The notes under the pieces: model-generated
Database searches by the model: none
What the model was told of the DNA's origin: nothing
The model's input: only the letters and a program-made list of their open reading frames with translations
Assembly (NCBI GenBank): GCA_900556425.1
Contig: USOR01000045.1
Location: forward strand, 1 to 6,826
Source of the DNA: an uncultured Coriobacteriaceae bacterium
GTDB taxonomy: Bacteria; Actinomycetota; Coriobacteriia; Coriobacteriales; QAMH01
Direction: 5' to 3'
Length of the DNA: 6,826 nt
Translations under genes and position numbers: made by a program
Shown here: positions 1 to 5,374 of the stretch, one piece after another
Position numbering within the stretch: the stretch's first letter is position 1
How the letters are laid out: every line of letters begins with the position of its first letter

Positions 1-646
1 CAGCCGCGAAGTTGACGACGGGCAGTTTGCCGTGCTCGTGTACGTAGCGAAGCAGGTCGATGGGGACCTCCAGGCGCTTCGCCTCCTCGAAGAGCTCGTC
101 TTCGCGCAGGGCGCCCACCGCACGTATCTCGCCGTTGATGAGGCGCATGTGGCTCACCGCCTGCACGACGTCTCCCGTGCCGGGCTCGCCCTTGGTGCGG
201 ATCATCGACGCGCCCTCGGCGATGCGGCGCAGTGCCTCGCCGAGGTTGCGCGCACCGCATACGAACGGCACGGAAAACGCCGTCTTGTCGATATGGTAGA
301 TGTCATCGGCCGGGCTCAACACCTCGGACTCGTCGATGTAGTCTATCTCGATGGCCTCGAGCACCTGGGCTTCGACGAAGTGGCCGATGCGGCACTTTGC
401 CATGACGGGGATACTCACGGCCTGCTGGATGCCGCGGATCATCGCCGGGTCGCTCATGCGGCTCACGCCACCGGCTGCGCGTATGTCTGCCGGGATGCGC
501 TCGAGGGCCATGACCGCGCACGCGCCCGCCTCCTCGGCGATGCGTGCCTGGTCGGGGGTGGTCACGTCCATGATGACACCGCCCTTGAGCATCTGCGCCA
601 GCTCCCGGTTAAGCTTGGCGCGTTTTTCCCTCGTCGTCTCTGCCAT
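1..646 (-). CDS. pdxS: PdxS, pyridoxal 5'-phosphate synthase lyase subunit (5' part; runs off the left edge)
   Basis: PdxS builds PLP from ribose 5-phosphate, glyceraldehyde 3-phosphate and ammonia supplied by the glutaminase PdxT, in a cytosolic PdxS/PdxT complex. Reading the minus strand from the ATG at 646-644 gives 215 uninterrupted residues of a (beta/alpha)8 barrel of the SOR/SNZ family. Visible landmarks are [10 protein letters not shown] (19-28, with the conserved Asp at 27), [18 protein letters not shown] (47-64), [13 protein letters not shown] (82-94, with Lys84 as the expected Schiff-base lysine for ribose 5-phosphate) and [12 protein letters not shown] (148-159, with the second catalytic lysine at 152). 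Family members have about 290-295 residues, so roughly 75-80 C-terminal residues are missing because of the window edge, not because the gene is broken. The start is supported by GGAGG at 653-657, six bases upstream. The gene is divergent from the MocR regulator at 872, the classic pdxST-pdxR arrangement; pdxT would be expected just beyond position 1. Confidence 0.97.
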   Translation of the reverse strand, partial: MAETTREKRAKLNRELAQMLKGGVIMDVTTPDQARIAEEAGACAVMALERIPADIRAAGGVSRMSDPAMIRGIQQAVSIPVMAKCRIGHFVEAQVLEAIEIDYIDESEVLSPADDIYHIDKTAFSVPFVCGARNLGEALRRIAEGASMIRTKGEPGTGDVVQAVSHMRLINGEIRAVGALREDELFEEAKRLEVPIDLLRYVHEHGKLPVVNFAA

Positions 647-652
647 GTCTTG

Positions 653-657
653 CCTCC
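653..657 (-). promoter_or_regulatory. Ribosome binding site of pdxS
   Basis: The minus strand reads GGAGG here, followed by a 6-base gap to the ATG at 646. It fixes the start of pdxS, whose first residues ([13 protein letters not shown]) also match the usual beginning of the family. Confidence 0.8.
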
Positions 658-713
658 GCGTCCGTCGATTCGAGTATTGACGGCTCGAAGCCTAGACGTA
701 ATCTGAACATGTT

Positions 714-742
714 TGTATAACCATTTCTTGCGAAATTGATAT
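714..742 (-). promoter_or_regulatory. Candidate promoter of pdxS
   Basis: On the minus strand a TATACA hexamer (719-714, 4 of 6 to the -10 consensus) lies 17 bases after a weak ATATCA (742-737, 3 of 6 to the -35 consensus). It sits in the only AT-rich stretch of the intergenic region, about 70 bases before the pdxS start. The poor -35 would suit a promoter that needs an activator, and the large dyad at 776-857 begins about 34 bases upstream of it. This is inference from consensus matching only. Confidence 0.3.
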
Positions 743-756
743 GACCAGATTATGCT
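728..756 (+). promoter_or_regulatory. Candidate promoter of pdxR
   Basis: TTGCGA (728-733) and TATGCT (751-756) each match 4 of 6 consensus positions and are exactly 17 bases apart. Transcription would begin near 763, leaving a leader of about 110 bases that contains the whole 776-857 dyad. The -35 box falls within the spacer of the candidate pdxS promoter on the other strand, so the two promoters would be face to face and overlapping. Consensus matching only. Confidence 0.35.
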
Positions 757-775
757 CAGAGAAGACGGGCACGGG

Positions 776-857
776 TGGGACAAGTGGACAGGTCGTTTGT
801 CCCATTAGCAACAGGTGTCATTCGGTAATGAGACAAATGACCTGTCCACCTGTCCCA
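776..857. promoter_or_regulatory. Large inverted repeat, probable PdxR operator
   Basis: Two 32-base arms (776-807 and 826-857) are inverted copies matching at 29 of 32 positions, separated by an 18-base spacer. Each arm has internal order: GGACA at 778 and 786 in the left arm and its complement TGTCC at 843 and 851 in the right arm, in both cases 8 bases apart. The left arm also contains its own smaller dyad (GGGACAA at 777-783 against TTGTCCC at 797-803). The element lies between divergent pdxS and the MocR regulator, ending 4 bases before the regulator's ribosome site. MocR proteins are domain-swapped dimers known to bind spaced repeats in such intergenic regions. I infer that this is the site for control of both genes. 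An alternative is that it acts as an RNA hairpin in the regulator's leader. Confidence 0.7.
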
Positions 858-861
858 TCAC

Positions 862-866
862 GGAGG
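862..866 (+). promoter_or_regulatory. Ribosome binding site deciding the pdxR start
   Basis: GGAGG here is followed by 5 bases and then the ATG at 872. The reading frame stays open upstream to a GTG at 815, but that codon has no ribosome site and lies inside the spacer of the inverted repeat. The 19 extra residues it would add do not resemble the start of a GntR-type domain. Confidence 0.8.
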
Positions 867-871
867 TGCTG

Positions 872-2281
872 ATGCTGGATTACGATTTGGAGAACCGCGG
901 GGAGCTGAGCCTCTACGAGTTCGTCTATCGTTCGATTAGACGCGATATCGAGGCCGGCACGCTTGCACCCCACGAGAAGCTGCCCTCCAAACGCACGTTT
1001 GCCCAGCATCTCGGCGTGAGTCTCATCACCGTGGAGAACGCCTACGCCCAACTGGTGACGGAGGGTTACTGCTATACGAAGCCCCGCAGCGGATACTATG
1101 TCTCTGAACTATCCGCCGTGACAGATGTCTCGAAACCAGACAAAAATGCCCCGGCGACTTTTGTCATGCTTTCCGATGAGGCGCATCCTGACGTTTGCCA
1201 TGACCTCTCGCGTGTCGATGCCGACCCCGCCGTGGTCTCGCGCGTGTGGGGAAGGGCCCTGCGGCGTGTCCTGTCGGCCGAATCTGACGAGGAGCTTTAC
1301 GGCTCCCAGCCTCCCAAGGGCACCTTGCGCCTGCGTCGCGCCATCGCACGCAGACTCCACGAGACGCGGGGCCTCGAAGCCGATCCCGAACGCATCGTCG
1401 TCGGTGCCGGCTCGCAGCTCCTCGATGCCGCACTCGTGCAGCTCCTGCGGCCCAGGGGCTCGGTGGCGCTCGAGAATCCCGGCTATCCGCGTCTGGTGCA
1501 AATCTACGAGTCGGCGGGATTGCCCGTATGTCCCATCGGGCTCGATGACGAGGGCATGTCCATGGAGGGCCTTCAGGCAAGTGATGCAAGCCTCGTTCAC
1601 GTCATGCCGTCGCATCAGTTCCCGACGGGTATCGTGACAAGCATACGTCGTCGCTACGAGCTGCTTGCGTGGGCGAGCGAGGTCGAGGGACGCTACATCG
1701 TCGAGGACGACTACGATGCGCCGTTTCGCCTGGCGGGCCGTCCGGTGGCAAGCCTCGCATCCATCGACGTGGCAGGTCACGTCATATACACCAACACGTT
1801 TTCCAAGAGCTTGGGCCCCGCGCTTCGCATGGCCTTCATGGTTCTGCCTCCTAAACTGGCCGAGGCATGGGATGAACGCGTCGGCTTCTACGCGAACACC
1901 GTGAGTGTCATCGATCAGATCACACTCGCGCGCATGATCGAGGTGGGCGATTACGAGCGTCACGTGAATCGCTACCGCAAGGCGCAGCGTGACGTGCGCG
2001 ACGCCTTTATCGACGAGATGGTCCGGTTCGCTTCTCCGGATAGCGTGCATGTCGAACAGGCCGACTCGGGGCTGCATTTCGTGCTTTCCATCGAGAATGC
2101 CGACGAGAGGCGAATCGCCGCCGCCGCACTCGATCGGGGAGTGCGCCTCTCGCCCATGGACGATTACGCACTCGCTCCGCTATCACCTCACGATGATGCG
2201 CGTTTTGCCATCCAGTACGGCGGGCTGGACGTCGAATCGGCCCGCGAGGCCGCCCGCATCATCGCCAGTTGCGTAGGGTGA
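872..2281 (+). CDS. pdxR: MocR-family regulator (GntR winged helix + aminotransferase-like domain), probable PdxR
   Basis: This 469-residue protein joins a GntR-type winged helix-turn-helix (about 12-78; signature LPSKRTFAQHLGVSLITVENAY at 37-58 and a wing around PRSGYYV at 71-77) through a linker (80-110) to a fold-type I aminotransferase-like domain (about 120-469). PLP-binding landmarks are present: GAGSQ (178-182), ENPGYPR (201-207), PSHQFPTG (246-253), EDDYD (278-282) and the aldimine lysine in NTFSKS (Lys312). Arg444 in ARFAIQYGG sits where aminotransferases bind a substrate carboxylate. Lys312, Tyr281 and Arg207 fall at the same numbers as I recall for B. subtilis GabR, so the architecture is intact and full length. 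Known PdxR proteins sense PLP, activate pdxST when B6 is low and repress themselves. Divergence from pdxS favours PdxR over GabR or other MocR types; the effector is inferred. Divergence from pdxS and the 776-857 dyad point to autoregulation. Confidence 0.92.
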   Translation: MLDYDLENRGELSLYEFVYRSIRRDIEAGTLAPHEKLPSKRTFAQHLGVSLITVENAYAQLVTEGYCYTKPRSGYYVSELSAVTDVSKPDKNAPATFVMLSDEAHPDVCHDLSRVDADPAVVSRVWGRALRRVLSAESDEELYGSQPPKGTLRLRRAIARRLHETRGLEADPERIVVGAGSQLLDAALVQLLRPRGSVALENPGYPRLVQIYESAGLPVCPIGLDDEGMSMEGLQASDASLVHVMPSHQFPTGIVTSIRRRYELLAWASEVEGRYIVEDDYDAPFRLAGRPVASLASIDVAGHVIYTNTFSKSLGPALRMAFMVLPPKLAEAWDERVGFYANTVSVIDQITLARMIEVGDYERHVNRYRKAQRDVRDAFIDEMVRFASPDSVHVEQADSGLHFVLSIENADERRIAAAALDRGVRLSPMDDYALAPLSPHDDARFAIQYGGLDVESAREAARIIASCVG

Positions 2282-2340
2282 GGTGGCTGGCGAGAAGACT
2301 GTTCCATGCAGATCTCTCATTCGGTCTCCGTCAACACGAA

Positions 2341-2425
2341 CCTTACGAAAGTGTTCGCATGCGGTAAGGCTGCCCGATGGCAGCTCCTCTCCTCAGCCCC
2401 TAGGATGGGCATGACTCAAGAGGAG
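2341..2425 (+). other. Structured leader between pdxR and the ABC permease
   Basis: The 155-base gap 2282-2436 contains several complementary segments. CCTTAC (2341-2346) pairs with GTAAGG (2364-2369), enclosing CGAA/TTCG (2346-2349 with 2354-2357). A compact 6-bp stem GCTGCC-CGAT-GGCAGC lies at 2369-2384. CTCCTCT (2384-2390) is exactly complementary to AGAGGAG (2419-2425), which carries the permease ribosome site, and GCCC/GGGC (2396-2399 with 2407-2410) could close inside it. The 2369-2384 stem could end pdxR transcription, but the following bases are C/T-mixed with no clean T run. These pairings were found by eye and some may be chance. Confidence 0.3.
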
Positions 2426-2436
2426 GGAGTGCATCC

Positions 2437-3804
2437 GTGTACACGAAGATTGCCCTGGGAAACATCAAGCGCTCGTTCGGGGATTACTCGATCTACTTCA
2501 TGACATTGGCCTTTGCCGCGTGTCTTCTGTATTCGTTCACGGCGTCGACCGACTACCTCCTCGCCCTGGACCTGAGCGAACAGCAAAGGGGCGTGTACGA
2601 TTCCGCCAATGGCGTCATGCAGGCGTTTTCGGTGTTCTCCGTCATCGTGTTCGCGTTCCTCATCGTCTATGCGAACCGCTTCATCCTGCGCCGTCGCTCC
2701 CGTGAGTTCGCGCTCTACGAGACCCTGGGCATGTCCGCGTCGTCCATCGCGCGCATCCTCGCCTACGAGGGCTGCATCGTCGGCTTCCTTGCCCTGGTCA
2801 TCGGCGTATTGGTAGCGGTCGTGGTATCGCCGCTCTCCGGCTTCGTCGCTGCCTTCGTCTTCGACGTCCCGTACAAGCTCGTCTTCACGTTCTCGTCTGA
2901 CGCCCTTTGCTGGACCGCGGGCTGCTTTCTCGCGATCATGGTCCTGGCGACGCTCCTCGGCATCCGCGACGTGGGCAGGCGACCGCTCATAGAGCTGCTG
3001 CGCGCGAACTCGACTCCCGACTGCCCCAAGGGCATCCGACGTCTGCCAACGGCCGTGCAGCTCGCCTTTGCCTTCGTCGTGCTGGCCGTCGTGTGGGGAT
3101 CGTGCATCCTGCAGCCCGTCTTCTTCGTCGTCTGGATACTGCCCTTGGGCGTCCTTGCCGTGCTCGCCACGGCCGTCCTGTTTCGCTTCTTCGCCACCAC
3201 CTGGCCATCCCGCGCCCGACGCAAGCCCGCCCGCTATCTCTCGGGTCTGCGCTTCTTCGTCATCCGCCAGGTCGAGAGCCGCGTCTCGTCGAGCTCGAAC
3301 GCCATGGCCTGCACGTGCGTCCTCATTGCCGTTGCCACGTGCATGATGGTGGCCGGCCTGGCCTTCAGCGTGGGAATGAGGGGGCCTACGGGCATCGACA
3401 ACGCTGCGGCGCTGGCACCCATCGGCTACGTCGGGATCTTCTACGGCGTCACCTTTCTCGTGGCTGCGGCCGCGGTGCTCGCATTGCAGCAGCTTGCCGA
3501 TGCGGTCGATAGCGCCAGTCGTTTCGCGATGCTCGCCGACCTCGGTTGCGACCCCAAGATGATGCGGGGCGCCATACGGACCCAGGTGGGCGTCTACTTC
3601 GCGGCGCCGTTCGCGTTTGCCATGGTGCACGATTGCTTCGGGCTGGCGCTCGTGGGCTTTCTCGCCCTGGTGCTGGGAAGCTCGTCCTATATGGTGATCG
3701 TGGCGGCGGTCATTGGCGGCACCGCCGCGTTGCTTGGCATCTACTACCTATTGACCTGCCACGAATGCCAGCGAGTGCTCCTGCCCAAGATGGCCACTGC
3801 GTGA
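2437..3804 (+). CDS. Short FtsX-like ABC transporter permease, no adjacent ATPase
   Basis: The protein has 455 residues and about ten membrane segments (roughly 16-34, 62-84, 111-131, 154-174, 206-222, 224-250, 288-310, 326-350, 384-406, 412-440). Two cytoplasmic helices look like ATPase-coupling regions of the FtsX/MacB/BceB type: RRRSREFALYETLGMSASSIARIL (85-108) and QLADAVDSASRFAMLADLGCDPKMM (352-376), both containing the 'fa/l.e.LG' style pattern of the family. BceB-type permeases usually have about 650 residues, with a 200-residue extracellular domain before the last three membrane segments. Here only about 15 residues (311-325) separate segments 7 and 8. The partner ATPase is normally the neighbouring gene, but upstream is pdxR and downstream a convergent gene, so the permease is an orphan here. 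The start is a GTG, 10 bases after GGAGG (2422-2426). Substrate unknown; family members move peptides, lipids or sense antibiotics. Confidence 0.82.
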   Translation: MYTKIALGNIKRSFGDYSIYFMTLAFAACLLYSFTASTDYLLALDLSEQQRGVYDSANGVMQAFSVFSVIVFAFLIVYANRFILRRRSREFALYETLGMSASSIARILAYEGCIVGFLALVIGVLVAVVVSPLSGFVAAFVFDVPYKLVFTFSSDALCWTAGCFLAIMVLATLLGIRDVGRRPLIELLRANSTPDCPKGIRRLPTAVQLAFAFVVLAVVWGSCILQPVFFVVWILPLGVLAVLATAVLFRFFATTWPSRARRKPARYLSGLRFFVIRQVESRVSSSSNAMACTCVLIAVATCMMVAGLAFSVGMRGPTGIDNAAALAPIGYVGIFYGVTFLVAAAAVLALQQLADAVDSASRFAMLADLGCDPKMMRGAIRTQVGVYFAAPFAFAMVHDCFGLALVGFLALVLGSSSYMVIVAAVIGGTAALLGIYYLLTCHECQRVLLPKMATA

Positions 3805-3811
3805 CCGCTTC

Positions 3812-5272
3812 TCACGCCACCTTGCCCGAGCGCACTTTGTCGCGCAGAAGCCAGCTCACCAAGATGTAGATGATCATGGACGCGGGTGCCACCAGCAAGA
3901 ACGGTATCTGCAGGATGTTCGTGGCATACAGCACGCTCGCCACGACCGAGACGACGATGAGCGTTCCCACGCCACGCCAGTTGACCGTGCGCTCCCGGGC
4001 GCCCAAGTCGATGCTCTGCGCCCCGATGCCCATCTTGCCGCGTACGATGTAGTAATCGGTGATGAGCAGGATGCACCACGAGCTCGTGAGAATCGATCCG
4101 TAGCTCATGAAGGCGTTGACCTGGTCGAGGATGTTTCCCAATATGAAGGCAAGGCCAATGGCGTTGGCGATGATGACGGCCACGGGCCAAGCGAGTTTTC
4201 TGCCAAAGAGCGAGTCGAAAAGATTGGATACGGCGTTGGCGCCACCAATCGAGTTGGAGGTCTCCACCTTCATCTGCGACAGGCAGATGATGGCAAGGCC
4301 GATGCCACCGGAGGCAAGTACGAGCGAGACGCCAGGATTGGTGACCGCCGCGTTGGCGGCCAGCGTCGCGTCCATGCCCTGGGCGCTGAAATATGCGAAC
4401 GACTGCTCGAAGCCGTAGTAGACGATGAGCGCGCCGAAAATGTACGTGACGATGGCAAATATGCTGCCCGTAAGGGAGATGGGCACGAGATCGCGCTCCT
4501 TCTTGGCGAAGCGCGTGAAGTCCGCCGCGAACAAAGCGAGCAAGCCGCTTGTCATGATGGCGTAGTTGACGGAGTAGGCAAAGCCCTCGAGGGGCTCCAC
4601 TCCGGGGATCATGATGCCGTGGGTTGCGGCATCGACGAGCTGACCGTCAGCGGCGATGAGGTAGACCACATAGCCCATGACGCAGAAGAGCGCGACGACG
4701 AATACGGCGTTCATGCGGGCGATGACCTTGGTGCCGAACAGCGCCATGAGCACCCAGACGCACGAGATGCCGATGAAGAGGGCCCAGCGGGCGAATTCGC
4801 CCTCCCAGCCAAAGGCGAACAGGATGGCGTTACCCAACTGCACGGTGCCCACGGCCAAGACGCCCACCAAGACGAATATCCAGATGAGCGAGCCGACGGC
4901 GGAGCCGTTCTTGCCGAAGATGTAGTAGCGGGAGACGACGTTGTTGGGAAGACCTTCGCGAAAGCAGATCTTGCCGACGAAGTATGTGAGCACGAAGGAA
5001 AGCGCGAACGTGATGGCAACGGTGACGCCACCGAGCTGACAGCCCGCGTAGAAGGCGACGATGCCGCCGCCCATGAGCTTGGAGAGGCTCGAGACCACTC
5101 CGGAGAGGATGGCCGCGATGTCCGGCCAGGAAAGACGCGCCCAATCGGGCACCCTTTCGAAAAGCGATACTTGGCTCGTAACCGAGCGTCCCTTTGCGGG
5201 AGCCCTGCCCTGGGCAGGTGCCTTCACGTCGGTGACGGCTTTGCCCTTGGGACCTTGCGAATTGGAATCCAT
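3812..5272 (-). CDS. NCS1-family (CodB-like) nucleobase or vitamin permease
   Basis: A 486-residue secondary transporter of the nucleobase-cation-symport-1 family with about 12 membrane segments between residues 50 and 475. Patterns shared with E. coli CodB are the KICFREGLPNNVVSRYYIFG stretch (101-120, like the CodB region ending in RFSFG), ADFTRF (250-255), the SNSIGGANAVSN stretch of segment 8 (339-350), ITDYYIVR (404-411) and VNWRGVG (430-436). By eye, CodB's substrate residues Gln105 and Trp108 align with Leu and Val here, so cytosine specificity is not supported; purine, hydantoin, allantoin or vitamin transport are open. It carries a basic, Ala/Pro/Gly-rich cytoplasmic N-terminus (1-40) with a repeated GRAPA-like unit, longer than CodB's. 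The start ATG follows a moderate site GAGGTG (5278-5283). It lies 102 bases downstream of the GntP-family gene on the same strand, possibly co-transcribed, and its stop is 7 bases from that of the convergent ABC permease. Confidence 0.88.
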   Translation of the reverse strand: MDSNSQGPKGKAVTDVKAPAQGRAPAKGRSVTSQVSLFERVPDWARLSWPDIAAILSGVVSSLSKLMGGGIVAFYAGCQLGGVTVAITFALSFVLTYFVGKICFREGLPNNVVSRYYIFGKNGSAVGSLIWIFVLVGVLAVGTVQLGNAILFAFGWEGEFARWALFIGISCVWVLMALFGTKVIARMNAVFVVALFCVMGYVVYLIAADGQLVDAATHGIMIPGVEPLEGFAYSVNYAIMTSGLLALFAADFTRFAKKERDLVPISLTGSIFAIVTYIFGALIVYYGFEQSFAYFSAQGMDATLAANAAVTNPGVSLVLASGGIGLAIICLSQMKVETSNSIGGANAVSNLFDSLFGRKLAWPVAVIIANAIGLAFILGNILDQVNAFMSYGSILTSSWCILLITDYYIVRGKMGIGAQSIDLGARERTVNWRGVGTLIVVSVVASVLYATNILQIPFLLVAPASMIIYILVSWLLRDKVRSGKVA

Positions 5273-5274
5273 GG

Positions 5275-5288
5275 CGACACCTCTGTCG
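5275..5288 (-). promoter_or_regulatory. Small hairpin holding the ribosome site of the NCS1 permease
   Basis: On the minus strand CGACA-GAGG-TGTCG forms a perfect 5-bp stem whose 4-base loop is the core of the ribosome site, ending two bases before the ATG at 5272. Such a fold could lower or tune translation. A 5-bp stem can arise by chance. Confidence 0.35.
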
Positions 5289-5330
5289 AATCGGTCGGGT
5301 TATGCCTGGTGGTTCTTCGGAGAAGGGGGT

Positions 5331-5360
5331 GTCGGCGCCCCGTGCATGCGAGGCGCCGAC
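5331..5360 (-). terminator. Hairpin after the GntP-family gene, possible terminator or intercistronic stem
   Basis: GTCGGCGCC and GGCGCCGAC form a perfect 9-bp, almost all G-C stem with a 12-base loop containing the palindrome GCATGC. It begins 14 bases after the TAG stop of the GntP-family gene (5377-5375). The bases after it on the minus strand are ACCCCCTTCT, not a T run, so it is not a textbook intrinsic terminator. It could be a weak or partial terminator, or could protect the 3' end of the upstream message, before the NCS1 gene that starts 58 bases later. Confidence 0.5.
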
Positions 5361-5374
5361 TGGAAAAGGAGGGA

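Noticed and set aside
32..706. Open plus-strand frame of 224 codons over the pdxS region
   Set aside because: It is a shadow of pdxS: the minus strand here encodes an unmistakable PdxS with both catalytic lysines, and the plus-strand product is His/Ala/Arg-rich with no family resemblance.
815..871. Longer pdxR start at the GTG at 815
   Set aside because: It has no ribosome site and lies inside the inverted-repeat spacer. The ATG at 872 has GGAGG at ideal spacing and begins a normal GntR-type domain.
1109..2077. 322-codon minus-strand frame antisense to pdxR
   Set aside because: Composition is His/Arg/Ala-biased as expected from the complement of a GC-rich gene. pdxR is intact across the whole span with all PLP motifs.
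2369..2384. Classical intrinsic terminator for pdxR
   Set aside because: The stem is real but short (6 bp) and is followed by mixed C/T, not a T run, so I list it only as part of a structured leader.
2306..2503. 65-codon plus-strand frame in the pdxR-permease gap, possible leader peptide
   Set aside because: No ribosome site precedes its ATG, and it runs out of frame well into the permease gene. The gap is better explained by leader structure.
2416..3630. 404-codon minus-strand frame antisense to the ABC permease
   Set aside because: Its product is a low-complexity Arg/Glu/Asp/His-rich string typical of the complement of GC-rich membrane-protein codons. The plus strand encodes clear membrane segments.
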